From positions 4,154,001 to 4,218,000 of the forward strand of contig NZ_WOWL01000001.1 in assembly GCF_009741265.1 (NCBI RefSeq): a stretch of 64,000 nt of DNA, in the 5' to 3' direction. This document shows positions 26,606-36,664 of this stretch, piece after piece. Origin of the DNA: Pseudarthrobacter sp. GA104 (GTDB taxonomy: Bacteria > Actinomycetota > Actinomycetes > Actinomycetales > Micrococcaceae). The position numbers and the translations under genes are program-made. Positions within the stretch are counted from its first letter, which is position 1, and each line of letters begins with the position of its first letter. The notes under the pieces were generated by a model that did not search any database, was not told the origin of the DNA, and saw nothing but the letters and a program-made list of their open reading frames with translations.

Positions 26606-28363
26606 ATGGCACGAACTGGCCCCAAGAAACCAGGCCTCCGGGTCCTGGTCTGGCTCGGTGTAATCCTCGCCGCACTCACTGCCGTCCTGGCCGGAGGCAC
26701 CCTTGCCGGACAGGCAAGCTGGGCACCCAAACTGGCCCTGGACCTCGAAGGCGGCACCCAGATGATCCTGGCGCCGAAGGTCGAGGGCGGCTCGGACATC
26801 AATGAGGAACAGCTCAACCAGGCCGTGGCGATCATCCGCCAGCGTGTTGACGGTTCAGGTGTTGCCGAGGCCGAGATCAGCACCCAGTCCGGGCGCAACG
26901 TGGTGGTCAGCCTTCCCGGCACCCCCTCGAGCCAGACCCGAGACCTGATCCAGGCCTCGGCGGACATGAACTTCCGCCCCGTCCTGCTCGCCGGAGCAGG
27001 TGCGCCGGTGCCGGAGGAGCAGCGGGCGCCCGAGGACCAGCTGCCAAAGCCGACGGCGGAACCTGCCAACAGCAGCGACACGAACTGGATCACCCCTGAG
27101 GTCTACCGCCAGTTCGAGACGCTGGACTGCGACAACCCTGCCCAGGACAAGCAGGAACGCTCGGACCCGGCCAAGCCGCTGGTGACTTGCGAGCCTGCCA
27201 CCGACTCCACCCCTGCCATCAAGTACATCCTCGGCCCGGTGGAGGTCAAGGGCAGCAACATCGTCACGTCCTCCTTCCAGCTCCAGCAGGGTGCGCAGGG
27301 TGCCGTCACGAACGACTGGGCGGTCAACATCCAGTTCGACGACCAGGGAACAGCCAAGTTCAAGGAGGTCACGGAACGCCTGAACCAGTTCTACGTGGCC
27401 GCCGGCGGCGACGCAGGCAACGACCCCAAGGCCCAGTTCGCCATTGTTCTTGATGACCAGGTCATTTCCGCGCCCCGGTCCCTTGCGGTCATCACCGACG
27501 GACGCCCGCAGATCACCGGAGGGTTCACCGAACAAAGCGCCAAGGCACTGTCCGACCAACTCCGGTTCGGCGCCCTCCCCATCAGTTTCGAAATCCAAAG
27601 CGAACAGCAGATTTCCGCCACCCTGGGCGGGGAACAGCTGCGGATGGGCCTCCTCGCGGGCCTTATCGGACTCCTGCTCGTGGTGGTCTACTCGCTGTTC
27701 CAGTACCGGGCGCTTGGCTTCGTGACCATCGCGTCGCTGGTGGTGGCCGGCATCCTCACGTATCTCGCCATCGCCATCCTGGGCTGGACGGAGAACTACC
27801 GCCTGTCCCTGGCCGGCGTGGCGGGCATCATCGTGGCCATCGGCCAGACGGCCGACTCGTTCATCGTCTACTTCGAGCGGATCAGGGATGAGCTCCGTGA
27901 AGGCCGCGGCCTGGTTTCCGCCGTCGAAAACGGCTGGAAGCGGGCCAAGCGGACAGTCCTGGCCTCCAAGGCCGTCAACCTGCTGGCAGCCCTGGTCCTG
28001 TACTTCGTGGCCGTGGGCAACGTGCGCGGGTTCGCCTTCACCCTCGGCCTGACGGCCATCGCCGACCTCATCGTGGTGTTCATGTTCACCCACCCCACGC
28101 TGCAGCTCCTGGCCCGCACCAGGTTCTTCGGCGAGGGCCACCCGCTGTCCGGCCTCGATCCCAAGCGACTCGGTGCCGTCCCGCTCTACCGCGGTGCCGG
28201 GCGTGTCCGTACCCCGGACGCCAAGCCGGCCCTGGTCCGCGCCAAGAACGCCGGCGCGGCAGCGGAAGCCGAACGCAGGATGACCATTGCGGAACGCCGA
28301 CTGGCGGAGAAGCAGGAGCAGCTTGCGGGCTCCTCGAAGTCCGCAGCGAAGGAGAACAAGTAA
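26606..28363 (+). CDS. secD: Protein translocase subunit SecD
   Basis: A 585-residue RND-type membrane protein with one N-terminal helix, a large extracytoplasmic region and five further helices. LDLEGGTQMILAPKV is the P1-base hallmark; DDQVISAPRSLAVI and ADSFIVYFERIRDELREG are conserved in SecD. It uses the proton gradient to pull exported proteins across the membrane after SecA. The insert near 130-195 (Pro/Glu-rich with two cysteines) is typical of actinobacterial SecD. The C-terminal cytoplasmic tail is Ala/Lys-rich. The stop overlaps secF by one base. Confidence 0.96.
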   Translation: MARTGPKKPGLRVLVWLGVILAALTAVLAGGTLAGQASWAPKLALDLEGGTQMILAPKVEGGSDINEEQLNQAVAIIRQRVDGSGVAEAEISTQSGRNVVVSLPGTPSSQTRDLIQASADMNFRPVLLAGAGAPVPEEQRAPEDQLPKPTAEPANSSDTNWITPEVYRQFETLDCDNPAQDKQERSDPAKPLVTCEPATDSTPAIKYILGPVEVKGSNIVTSSFQLQQGAQGAVTNDWAVNIQFDDQGTAKFKEVTERLNQFYVAAGGDAGNDPKAQFAIVLDDQVISAPRSLAVITDGRPQITGGFTEQSAKALSDQLRFGALPISFEIQSEQQISATLGGEQLRMGLLAGLIGLLLVVVYSLFQYRALGFVTIASLVVAGILTYLAIAILGWTENYRLSLAGVAGIIVAIGQTADSFIVYFERIRDELREGRGLVSAVENGWKRAKRTVLASKAVNLLAALVLYFVAVGNVRGFAFTLGLTAIADLIVVFMFTHPTLQLLARTRFFGEGHPLSGLDPKRLGAVPLYRGAGRVRTPDAKPALVRAKNAGAAAEAERRMTIAERRLAEKQEQLAGSSKSAAKENK

Positions 28364-29376
28364 TGTCAGGCTTCGCCAACTTCGGCAACGAGCTCTACAC
28401 CGGAAAACGCTCCTACAACTTTGTCGGCGCCAAGAAACTCTGGTTCATCATTGCGGCGGTGGCTGTTGCGCTGTCCATTCTCATCCCGGCGGCCAAGGGC
28501 GGCTTCAACCTTGGCATCGAGTTCCGCGGCGGATCGGAGTTCACGGTCTCCAACGTGCAGACCACGGATGCAGCCGTGGGGGAGAAGGCCGTCACCGATG
28601 TGGTGCCCGGCAGCGTCCCCCGCGTGGCGAACGTCGCCGGCACCACCATGCGGATCCAAACGGACAAACTCACCGATGATGAGACGCTTCGCATCAAGGA
28701 GGGACTCACCGGCGCGTACGGTGTCACCGAGAACGAGGTGACGTCCACCTTCGTCGGTCCCACCTGGGGCGCCGATGTCACCAAGCAGGCGCTGATCGGC
28801 CTGGTGGTCTTCGTGCTCCTCGCGGCCGTGCTGATGGCCCTGTACTTCCGCACGTGGAAGATGTCGCTCTCGGCAATCGCCGGCATGGCGGTGACGATGT
28901 TCATCACTGCCGGCGTCTACGCCCTCAGCGACTTCGAGGTTACCCCTTCGGCCATCATCGGTTTCCTGACCGTCCTCAGCTACTCCCTCTACGATACGGT
29001 GGTGGTGTTCGACAAGATCCGCGAGAACACCGCGGACCTGGACGCCTCGACCCGCCGGACGTTCGCCGAGGAGGTCAACCTCGCCGTCAACCAGACCCTG
29101 GTCCGCTCGATCAACACCATGATGGTGGCAATCCTCCCCGTGGGGGCCATCCTCTTCATCGGCGCCGGACTCCTGGGCGCCGGTACCCTGCGCGACCTTT
29201 CCCTTGCGCTGTTCGTCGGAATCCTCATCGGAACGGCGGCCACGATCTTCGTGGCGGCCCCGATGTACGCCTGGCTGCGGCAGAATGAGCCTGACCTCGT
29301 CAGGCAGGCCAAGCGCGTTGAGCAGAGGCGTGCCACCGCCGAGCGGAACGCGGCTGCGGAGCCCGCCCAGGCCTGA
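28363..29376 (+). CDS. secF: Protein translocase subunit SecF
   Basis: A 337-residue partner of SecD with six transmembrane helices. GIEFRGGSEFTVSN is the SecF periplasmic hallmark and FDKIRENTADL the conserved loop between helices 4 and 5. Start and secD stop share the TAATG overlap, so the two are made in equal amounts. The protein starts SGFANFGNELYTGKRSYNFV, a short cytoplasmic lead-in. A clear terminator follows 11 bases after the stop. Confidence 0.96.
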   Translation: MSGFANFGNELYTGKRSYNFVGAKKLWFIIAAVAVALSILIPAAKGGFNLGIEFRGGSEFTVSNVQTTDAAVGEKAVTDVVPGSVPRVANVAGTTMRIQTDKLTDDETLRIKEGLTGAYGVTENEVTSTFVGPTWGADVTKQALIGLVVFVLLAAVLMALYFRTWKMSLSAIAGMAVTMFITAGVYALSDFEVTPSAIIGFLTVLSYSLYDTVVVFDKIRENTADLDASTRRTFAEEVNLAVNQTLVRSINTMMVAILPVGAILFIGAGLLGAGTLRDLSLALFVGILIGTAATIFVAAPMYAWLRQNEPDLVRQAKRVEQRRATAERNAAAEPAQA

Positions 29377-29387
29377 CTTTTCAGCAG

Positions 29388-29425
29388 GGGCCGGACGGCG
29401 CCAGGAACCTGGCGTTGTCCGGCCC
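29388..29425 (+). terminator. Terminator after secF
   Basis: A 17-base stem (29388-29404 with 29409-29425) and the 4-base loop gaac; two positions pair as G:U in RNA. It lies 11 bases after the secF stop and ends the yajC-secD-secF unit. The T-tract after it is weak. Confidence 0.65.
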
Positions 29426-29509
29426 GTCGGCGTTTAGTGGGCCGGTTATAAAAGTCACCGCCGCGGGGAATAGACTGAAGTAATTAAAACGGTGGTGAGG
29501 GGTACTTCA

Positions 29510-31903
29510 TTGGAAGAACGTTCGGCGTCGGCGCCAACGGCACAAGGAGACAAAAGTCCTGCCCCCGGCATGCAGACCGGGGTGGCCGCCTCCGCGCGCC
29601 CCGGGCCGCTCGTTCCGGTCGACAACTCCGGGTCCCGTCCCACATTCCCCGGCCGCAGGGAGCGCACCCGCTCCAGGCTCGCCCGGCTGACGGGGCGCAG
29701 CACGGCCACGTACTCACCCATTCTTGAACCACTGTTGAGGACCGTCCGGGCCAACAATCCCAAAGAGGACTTCGACCTTATCCAGCGGGCGTTCGACGTC
29801 GCTGAGCAGAGCCACCGCGGGCAGAAGCGCAAAAGCGGCGATCCTTACATCACGCATCCGGTGGCCGTGGCCACCATCCTCGCCGAACTGGGCCTGAGCG
29901 GCACAACGCTTGCCGCCGCCCTGCTCCATGACACGGTGGAGGACACCCCCTACACCCTCGCCGACCTCAAGCGGGACTTCGGGCCCGAAGTTGCCATGCT
30001 GGTGGACGGCGTGACCAAGCTGGACAAAGTCAGCTTCGGCGAGGCGGCGCAGTCCGAAACCGTCCGCAAGATGGTTGTGGCGATGGCCAAGGACATCCGC
30101 GTGCTGATGATCAAACTGGCCGACCGGCTGCACAACGCGCGGACCTGGCGCTTCGTGTCGGCCGAATCCTCAGCCCGCAAGGCCCGCGAAACCCTCGAAA
30201 TTTTCGCCCCGCTGGCGCACCGGCTGGGCATGAACACCATTAAGTGGGAACTGGAGGATCTTTCCTTCGCTGCGCTGTATCCCAAGGTGTACGAAGAAAT
30301 TGTCCGCATGGTGGGGGACCGGACCCCCGAGCGGGAGAAGAGCCTGAGCGTCATCCGGGACCAGATCACCGAAGACCTGCGCGCCGCGAAGATCAAGGCG
30401 ACCATCACTGGCCGTCCGAAGCACTACTATTCCATCTACCAGAAGATGATCGTCCGCGATAAGGACTTCGACGACATCAACGACCTCATGGGTGTCCGGG
30501 TGCTGGTGGACTCGGTCAGGGACTGTTACGCCGCACTGGGCACCATGCATTCGCGCTGGAACCCGCTGCCCGGCAGGTTCAAGGACTACATCGCGATGCC
30601 CAAGTTCAACATGTACCAGTCGCTGCACACCACGGTGATCGGGCCCGGCGGCAAACCCGTGGAAATCCAGATCCGCACCCATGAAATGCACCGCCGGGCT
30701 GAATACGGCGTCGCTGCACACTGGAAGTACAAGGACCAGCCCAACCGCACGGCCGTCGGCCCGGGCAGCCCCCGCGACGGGGACATGGGCTGGCTGCGTT
30801 CCCTGGTGGACTGGCAGCAGGAAACCTCCGATCCCGGCGAGTTCCTTGATTCGCTCCGCTTCGAAATCAACGCCCGGGAGGTCTTTGTCTTCACCCCCAA
30901 GGGCGAGGTCATGGCACTGCCGGCGGGATCCACCCCCGTGGACTTTGCCTACGCCGTGCACACCGAGGTGGGCCACCGCACCATCGGCGCCAGGGTCAAC
31001 GGCAAGCTGGTTCCGCTCAATAGTGAACTGAACCACGGTGACTGGGTGGAGATCTTCACCTCGAAGGCTGAGGGGGCAGGGCCGAGCCAGGACTGGCAGC
31101 ACTTCGTCAAGAGCGCCAGGGCCCGGAACAAGATCCGCCAGTGGTTCAGCAAGGAACGCCGCGAAGAAGCCATTGATCGCGGCAAGGAACTGCTGACCCG
31201 TGCAATGCGGAAGCAGAACCTTCCCCTGCAGCGGCTCATGACCCACGAGGCCCTCGCAGCGGTGGCGGAGGAATTCAAGTACGTCGACATCTCCGGCCTG
31301 TACGCCGGCGTCGGTGACGGCCACACGTCCGCGCAGTCGGTCATGGAGAAGCTGGTCGAGAGCCTCGGCGGCAATGAAAGCACCGACGACGATATTGCCG
31401 AAGTCAGCATTCCCACCCAGGTCACCAAGGCCCGCTTCTCCGACTCGGGCGTGGTGGTCCGTGGCGTGGGCGACGTCTGGGTGAAGCTGGCCCGCTGCTG
31501 CACGCCGGTCCCGCCGGATCCCATCCTCGGTTTCGTCACCCGGGGCTCGGGAGTCTCCGTGCACAGGACCGACTGCACCAACATCTCCGACCTGAAGGAC
31601 CAGCCGGACAGGATTGTTGACGTGGACTGGGCACCGACGCAGTCCAGCGTCTTCCTGGTGGAGATCCAGGTGGAGGCACTGGACCGCAAGTCCCTGCTGT
31701 CCGACGTCACCCGGGTCCTGTCCGAGAACCACGTGAACATCCTGGCAGCCAGTGTGCACACCTCCACGGACAGGGTGGCCATCTCAAAGTTTGCCTTCGA
31801 GATGGGGGACCCCAAGTACCTGAGCCACGTCCTCAGTGCAGTCCGCAGGATCGACGGGGTGTTTGACGTCTACCGGACCACCGGCAACAAGCGCCGGAGC
31901 TAG
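29510..31903 (+). CDS. rel: Bifunctional (p)ppGpp synthetase/hydrolase Rel
   Basis: A 797-residue stringent-response enzyme. An Ala/Pro-rich leader is followed by the HD hydrolase domain with HDTVEDT at about 140-146, the synthetase domain ([24 protein letters not shown]), a TGS domain ([20 protein letters not shown]), the conserved-cysteine region ([13 protein letters not shown]) and a C-terminal ACT domain. It makes ppGpp on starved ribosomes and degrades it otherwise. The TTG at 29510 is chosen because GAGGGG lies 7 bases upstream; the GTG at 29492 is the alternative. TAGACT at 29471 is a -10 candidate. As in mycobacteria it neighbours secF and a cyclophilin gene. Confidence 0.96.
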   Translation: MEERSASAPTAQGDKSPAPGMQTGVAASARPGPLVPVDNSGSRPTFPGRRERTRSRLARLTGRSTATYSPILEPLLRTVRANNPKEDFDLIQRAFDVAEQSHRGQKRKSGDPYITHPVAVATILAELGLSGTTLAAALLHDTVEDTPYTLADLKRDFGPEVAMLVDGVTKLDKVSFGEAAQSETVRKMVVAMAKDIRVLMIKLADRLHNARTWRFVSAESSARKARETLEIFAPLAHRLGMNTIKWELEDLSFAALYPKVYEEIVRMVGDRTPEREKSLSVIRDQITEDLRAAKIKATITGRPKHYYSIYQKMIVRDKDFDDINDLMGVRVLVDSVRDCYAALGTMHSRWNPLPGRFKDYIAMPKFNMYQSLHTTVIGPGGKPVEIQIRTHEMHRRAEYGVAAHWKYKDQPNRTAVGPGSPRDGDMGWLRSLVDWQQETSDPGEFLDSLRFEINAREVFVFTPKGEVMALPAGSTPVDFAYAVHTEVGHRTIGARVNGKLVPLNSELNHGDWVEIFTSKAEGAGPSQDWQHFVKSARARNKIRQWFSKERREEAIDRGKELLTRAMRKQNLPLQRLMTHEALAAVAEEFKYVDISGLYAGVGDGHTSAQSVMEKLVESLGGNESTDDDIAEVSIPTQVTKARFSDSGVVVRGVGDVWVKLARCCTPVPPDPILGFVTRGSGVSVHRTDCTNISDLKDQPDRIVDVDWAPTQSSVFLVEIQVEALDRKSLLSDVTRVLSENHVNILAASVHTSTDRVAISKFAFEMGDPKYLSHVLSAVRRIDGVFDVYRTTGNKRRS

Positions 31904-32512
31904 TGCAGCGAGTTTTTCCAGGGCAGCCTTTTTGTGGGGCACCCGCGGCGTGGCTTCTATTGCCAGGACCAGCAGGCGCAGGCGGACGTCGTTCTGGGGC
32001 CGCGCCAGCAGTCTTTCCAGGGTGGGGATGGCGCGCTCGGCGTCCACGTGCAGGGCGATGTCCAGGGCGGTCCGCAACGGGCTTGAGACCATCAGGCCAC
32101 CGAGGCTGACAACATCGAACGGCCCGAGCCTTACCTCATGGAGGGTGCATCCCCTTGTGGTCCGGAGGCTGGAGACCCTCCGCGTCGCATCCACAAGGAG
32201 GGCCAGCCTGTCCGGCTCACTGGCACAGCCGTAGATCCAGGCGGCCGTCATCCGGCCGGCAACCACCCTTTGGCGGACCGAAGCGGGCACCGCCCCCGCC
32301 GCCGCCCGTGCCCGCAGCTGCGGAGAGGCCGGGAGCCCTGGCAGTGTATAGCCGCGGTGGTGGATCCTGTCCAGCAGCCCGTCCGCCGCGAGGGACTGCA
32401 GCTCGGGCCAGGCGAAGGGCATGTCCGGGGAATAGAGTTCGGGAAAGCGGGGCGCCAAAGCGTCTGCCGCAGCTGCATGATCGGGGCCCGGAGGAGCCGG
32501 TGGAATCACCAT
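31784..32512 (-). CDS. AbiEi-like antitoxin-family protein, orphan
   Basis: A 242-residue protein resembling the type IV antitoxin AbiEi group: a winged-helix N-terminus ([21 protein letters not shown]) and a C-terminal region with [27 protein letters not shown]. No AbiEii-type nucleotidyltransferase toxin gene is beside it, so a toxin-antitoxin role is unlikely and a regulator-like role is possible. ATG at 32512 follows AGGATGG. Its last 40 codons lie antisense to the end of rel (120 bases of overlap). The conserved part may end earlier, so the 3' end deserves caution. Confidence 0.6.
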   Translation of the reverse strand: MVIPPAPPGPDHAAAADALAPRFPELYSPDMPFAWPELQSLAADGLLDRIHHRGYTLPGLPASPQLRARAAAGAVPASVRQRVVAGRMTAAWIYGCASEPDRLALLVDATRRVSSLRTTRGCTLHEVRLGPFDVVSLGGLMVSSPLRTALDIALHVDAERAIPTLERLLARPQNDVRLRLLVLAIEATPRVPHKKAALEKLAALAPALVAGGPVDVKHPVDPADCTEDVAQVLGVPHLEGKL

Positions 32513-32606
32513 TCGTCCATCCTGCACCGGGAGCCGTTAACTGGCACAGGCCCGGTTCAGGTTATGTGGATAACCGGAACCGGGCCCGCTGGTCAGGGCA
32601 GGTGTA

Positions 32607-34175
32607 TCAGGAAAGCTCGCTGGCCGAGCGCTGGATCTGGTCCAGCCATGCCTGGCGTGCTTCGAGGGCCTCCCGGGCCGTCTTGATCCTGCGCTGGTCG
32701 CCGCTCTTCTCCGCCTTGGCGAGATCATCCTGCAGGCCGGCGATCGCGGATTCCAGCTGGGAGAGGGCGCTGTTGGTCCGCGCCTTCCGCTCCGGGTTGG
32801 AGCGCTGCCACTGTTCGTCCTCGGCGCTGCGGACGGCGTCTTCGACCTTGCGCAGGCCAGCCTCGATGCGTCCCATGTCGGCCCGCGGAACCTTGCCCGC
32901 TTCTTCCCACCGGTCGCGGACGGACTGCAGTGCCTTCTTTGCCGCCGCGAGGTCCTTCACCGGAAGGATGGCGTTGGCCTCTGCCAGGAGCGCTTCCTTG
33001 ACGGTGAGGTTGGCGGCGTATTCCTGGTCGATTTCGTCGTTGGCGGCCTGGCGGTTCGTGAAGAACACATCCTGCGCCGCACGGAAACGGGCCCACAGCG
33101 CGTCATCGTCCTTGCGGCTGGCGCGCGGTGACGCCTTCCACTGATCCATCAGCCTGCGGTACTCGCCGGCGGCGAAACCCCAGTCGGTGGAGCTGGACAG
33201 CGCTTCGGCTTCAGCGATCAGCTTTTCCTTGGCCGACTTGGCAGCGGAATTGTTGCTGTCCAGCTGGGAGAAGTAGGCGCGGCGGTGGCGGTCGAAAACC
33301 GTGCGGGCGGCGCGGAACCTCTTCCACAGGGCGTCCTCGTTGCTCCGGCCCAGGCGTACGCCGCTCTTCTGGGCTGTTTTCCAGCTCTCAAAGAGTTCGT
33401 TCATCCTGGCGCTGGAGGTCTTCCACTGAGTCTGTGCCGGGTCCTGGCCGGAGATCTGCTCGGCCTCCGCCACGATAGCCTCGCGGGCCGCCAGTTCAGA
33501 GGCGCGGACGGCGTCGTGCTCTGCCTTCTCGGCTTTCTCCAGCTCAACTACCTGTTCGGAGAGCTTGTCCAGCCGGGCCTCCGCAGAACGCAGGTCGCCC
33601 ACCATGTTGCGCTCCGCAAGCTGCTCCCGCAGGTGCGTCACGGTCTTCTGCATATCAGTGCTGGGCGCCTTTGAGCTGACGCGCTGTTCGAGCAGCACAA
33701 TCTGGGCCACGACGTCGTCGTATTTCCGTGCGAAGTACGCGAGGGCTTCGTCGTCGCTCACGCCCGGGTACTGCCCGACGGCGTGCTCGCTGCCGTCAAT
33801 GGTCAGGAAGACGTACCCGTCGCCTTCAACCCGACCCCACTTCGAGGCTTCCGCAAGGGAGGTGGTTGGGGCTGCCGTTACTGCTGCTGCGGCCGGGGCC
33901 GCGGCAGCAGGCTTGGGGCGGGAAGCGAACGCGGCCGGAGACGGCGCTACTGACCTTGGAGATGGCGCAGGTGCAGGTGCAGGTGCGGGTGCAGCGTCAG
34001 CCGGCGTTTCGGCCGCTGGAGCCTCGCCGGCGGCTGGTTCTTCTGCAGCGGCCCCGGTTTCGGTTGCCTCCGCAGCGGGGGTGCCGGCCGCTTCGGTGGC
34101 CTCACCGCCGGCTGCGGGTGCCGCCGCTTCGGCCAGGTCTGTTGCTGTTTCGTCGGATTTCTGACTGTCTGTCAC
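32607..34175 (-). CDS. DUF349-domain coiled-coil protein
   Basis: A 522-residue cytoplasmic protein. Residues 1 to about 105 are low-complexity Ala/Pro/Glu with a repeated AP run; the rest consists of several DUF349 repeats (for example ARMNELFESWKTAQKSG, DALWKRFRAARTVFDRHR, DALWARFRAAQDVFFTNR) between long charged helices. DUF349 proteins are common beside rel and hisS in actinobacteria; their function is not established, and a nucleic-acid or ribosome association is only guessed. GTG start at 34175. The cyclophilin gene lies 67 bases upstream on the same strand. Confidence 0.8.
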   Translation of the reverse strand: MTDSQKSDETATDLAEAAAPAAGGEATEAAGTPAAEATETGAAAEEPAAGEAPAAETPADAAPAPAPAPAPSPRSVAPSPAAFASRPKPAAAAPAAAAVTAAPTTSLAEASKWGRVEGDGYVFLTIDGSEHAVGQYPGVSDDEALAYFARKYDDVVAQIVLLEQRVSSKAPSTDMQKTVTHLREQLAERNMVGDLRSAEARLDKLSEQVVELEKAEKAEHDAVRASELAAREAIVAEAEQISGQDPAQTQWKTSSARMNELFESWKTAQKSGVRLGRSNEDALWKRFRAARTVFDRHRRAYFSQLDSNNSAAKSAKEKLIAEAEALSSSTDWGFAAGEYRRLMDQWKASPRASRKDDDALWARFRAAQDVFFTNRQAANDEIDQEYAANLTVKEALLAEANAILPVKDLAAAKKALQSVRDRWEEAGKVPRADMGRIEAGLRKVEDAVRSAEDEQWQRSNPERKARTNSALSQLESAIAGLQDDLAKAEKSGDQRRIKTAREALEARQAWLDQIQRSASELS

Positions 34176-34242
34176 CGCTAAAAGTCTTTCGCTTGGAGGG
34201 AAATACGCACGTACTGCACCGCGGCCGCGCCGGCCGGGCTTC

Positions 34243-35061
34243 CTACTTCAGAGAAAACGAGTCTATCGTGACTGGTTCAACGGGCGCGCCGTCTGTGACA
34301 CTGCTGCCCGGGGTGACCCCTGCAGCGGCCACTTTCGACACCAGGTCCAGCCCCGACGTCACCTTTCCGACCACCGTGTAGCCTCCGGCGCTGTCTGCCG
34401 GGATCACGGTGTCCTTGTAGACGATGAAGAACTGGGTGCCGTTCCCGTAGGCGTTGTTGCCCGTCCGGGCTACAGCGATGGTTCCCGCCGGATAGCTGTT
34501 GTCCGCCGGCGTGTTTTCGAGCGGCCCCCACGTGTAATTCGGGTCTCCCTGCCCGTCGCCCGTGGCCGAGCCGCATTGCAGGACGCCGAATGCCTCACCG
34601 GTGGTCAACCGGTGGCAGTTCTTTCCGTTGTAGAAGCCCTCATCGCTGAGGGACTTGAAGACCGCGGCGGCCTGCGGCGCGCTGGTCCCATCCAGCTCCA
34701 CACCGAGCGGGCTGCCGTTGAGGACGAGTTCGCCCGTGAAGGTCTTGCCGGCGGCGATGCCGGCCGCAGGAATGTTGGGACCGTTCGTTGCCTGGGCCGA
34801 CGGCGTCGCCGAAGGGCTGGCGGTGGCGGGCGGGCTGGACAACCCGGCTTGCGCCGCAGCGAATTCATCCTCGGTCGGGTTGCCGGCGAAGGCAGTGAGC
34901 TGGAGTACGACGGCGAGGGCCACTGCGGTTGCCCCGGCACCGGCGGCGATCAGGTTGTCACGCTTGCGCCGGCCCTCCTGGTCCCGCCGCAGGGCACGCT
35001 TGGCTTCCATCTGCTGAATGCGCCGTTTGGTTTCGCGGGCACTGCGTGAACTGGCCGCCAA
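34243..35061 (-). CDS. ppiB: Membrane-anchored cyclophilin-type peptidyl-prolyl isomerase
   Basis: A 272-residue protein: basic cytoplasmic N-terminus, one transmembrane helix (about 36-60), a Ser/Pro/Thr linker and an extracytoplasmic cyclophilin domain (KSLSDEGFYNGKNCHRLTTG; GTIAVARTGNNAYGNGTQFFIVYKD). The FFI and the GTQ stretch are the conserved active-site strand, although the usual catalytic arginine position reads CHRL. It would assist folding of exported proteins. In M. tuberculosis ppiB also lies beside rel. It is divergent from hisS. Confidence 0.9.
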   Translation of the reverse strand: MAASSRSARETKRRIQQMEAKRALRRDQEGRRKRDNLIAAGAGATAVALAVVLQLTAFAGNPTEDEFAAAQAGLSSPPATASPSATPSAQATNGPNIPAAGIAAGKTFTGELVLNGSPLGVELDGTSAPQAAAVFKSLSDEGFYNGKNCHRLTTGEAFGVLQCGSATGDGQGDPNYTWGPLENTPADNSYPAGTIAVARTGNNAYGNGTQFFIVYKDTVIPADSAGGYTVVGKVTSGLDLVSKVAAAGVTPGSSVTDGAPVEPVTIDSFSLK

Positions 35062-35170
35062 GGGTCCTCCTTATAGTCGGGCTGCTGCAGGCGCGGCTTT
35101 GGGGCCGCGTCAGCAGTTGTTGGCGGCCAAGCCCTGCCGCTCCGCTGCATTAGAGATGCCGGCGGATGAC

Positions 35171-35201
35171 GCATAAACTGACTGCCGCACATAGTTTATG
35201 C
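35171..35201. promoter_or_regulatory. Inverted repeat upstream of hisS
   Basis: GCATAAACT (35171-35179) and AGTTTATGC (35193-35201) are exact inverted repeats with a 13-base spacer; half-site centres lie 22 bases apart, two helix turns. The site is in the 232-base divergent region between the cyclophilin gene and hisS. It is AT-rich against a GC-rich background and could be an operator or overlap a promoter; the binding protein is unknown. Confidence 0.45.
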
Positions 35202-35293
35202 ATGACTGGCTGGACTGCCGCCGTCGCAAGCCCGTTTCGGGCCGATTGCCACGCAGGTTCCGGCAACCGTTCACCAAGAGGAGAAACTCCACC

Positions 35294-36664
35294 ATGGCAC
35301 GCACCGCCTCCCTGTCCGGATTCCCCGAGTGGCTTCCCGAGGAGCGGCTGGTGGAGCTCCATGTGCTGGATACGCTGCGCCGCGTTTTTGAACTGCACGG
35401 GTTTTCCTCCATTGAGACCCGCGCTGTGGAGACGGTGGGCCAGTTGCTGCGCAAGGGCGAAATCGACAAGGAAGTCTACGGGCTCAGCCGGCTGCAGGAT
35501 GATGAGGGCGCCAGCCCCGTTAAGGAGGGCAAGGCCGATCCGCACGCACTTGCCCTGCACTTCGACCTCACCGTTCCGTTTGCCCGCTACGTCGTAGAAA
35601 ACGCCGGCTACCTGGCGTTCCCCTTCCGGCGGTACCAGATCCAGAAGGTCTGGCGCGGCGAGCGTCCCCAGGAGGGACGCGCCCGCGAATTCACCCAGGC
35701 GGACATTGACGTGGTGGGTGACGGCGACCTGCCGTTCCGCTACGACGTAGAGATCGCGCTGGTGATCGCCGAGGCGCTCAGCGCCCTCCCCATCCCTGAC
35801 TTCCGGCTGCGCATCAACAACAGGAAGCTTGCCGAAGGCTTTTACCGTGGAATCGGGCTGGATGACACCGCAGGGGTGCTGCGGAGTATCGACAAACTCG
35901 AAAAGATCGGTGCGGCGAAGGTTGCCGAACTGCTGAAGACGGAACTGGGCGCCACCGACGAGCAGGCCCGGAAGGCCCTGCAGTTGGCTGGAATCCGCAC
36001 CGAGGACACCTCGTTCGTGGCACAGGTCCAGGCCTTGGGGGTCAGCAATGAACTCCTCGACGAAGGGCTGAGCGAGCTCGAACAGGTGATCGAGGCGGCT
36101 GTCCAGCGTGCCCCCGGCAAGGTGGTGGCTGACCTCAGCATTGCCCGCGGCCTCGACTATTACACCGGAACAGTGGTGGAAACCGTCCTGGTGGGCCACG
36201 AACAGCTCGGTTCCATCTGCTCCGGCGGCCGGTATGACGCGTTGGCGTCGAAGGGAAACCGGAAGTTCCCGGGCGTGGGTCTTTCGATCGGCGTCACCCG
36301 GCTGGTGTCCCGCATTTTGAGCCAGGACCTGGCGAGGGCGTCACGGTCGGTTCCCACCGCGGTGCTGGTGGCCCTCACCCACGATGACAGCTGGGATGCC
36401 GCCCAGGACGTGGCCGCCCAGCTGCGCAGCCGGGGCATTCCTACCGAAGTGGCAGCGAAAGCGGAAAAGTTCGGCAAGCAGATCAAGTTCGCCGACCGCC
36501 GCGGCATCCCCTTTGTGTGGTTCACGGACGACGACGGAACGCACCAGGTCAAGGACATCCGCACCGGCGAACAGGTGGTGGCAGCCCCGGAGACCTGGAC
36601 GCCGCCGTCGGAAGACCTGGCAGTACAGGTGTTGACGGCGGCAGAGGCCGCCGCGTCCGTTTAG
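35294..36664 (+). CDS. hisS: Histidine-tRNA ligase
   Basis: A 456-residue class II synthetase charging tRNA-His. Visible are motif 1 around the ETVGQLL region, motif 2 (VWRGERPQEGRAREFTQADID), the HisRS-specific ARGLDYYTGTVVE and GGRYDALAS segments, motif 3 (FPGVGLSIGVTRL) and the C-terminal anticodon-binding domain. ATG at 35294 follows GAGGAG. Its stop overlaps the convergent permease stop by three bases. The inverted repeat at 35171 is the only notable upstream signal. Confidence 0.96.
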   Translation: MARTASLSGFPEWLPEERLVELHVLDTLRRVFELHGFSSIETRAVETVGQLLRKGEIDKEVYGLSRLQDDEGASPVKEGKADPHALALHFDLTVPFARYVVENAGYLAFPFRRYQIQKVWRGERPQEGRAREFTQADIDVVGDGDLPFRYDVEIALVIAEALSALPIPDFRLRINNRKLAEGFYRGIGLDDTAGVLRSIDKLEKIGAAKVAELLKTELGATDEQARKALQLAGIRTEDTSFVAQVQALGVSNELLDEGLSELEQVIEAAVQRAPGKVVADLSIARGLDYYTGTVVETVLVGHEQLGSICSGGRYDALASKGNRKFPGVGLSIGVTRLVSRILSQDLARASRSVPTAVLVALTHDDSWDAAQDVAAQLRSRGIPTEVAAKAEKFGKQIKFADRRGIPFVWFTDDDGTHQVKDIRTGEQVVAAPETWTPPSEDLAVQVLTAAEAAASV

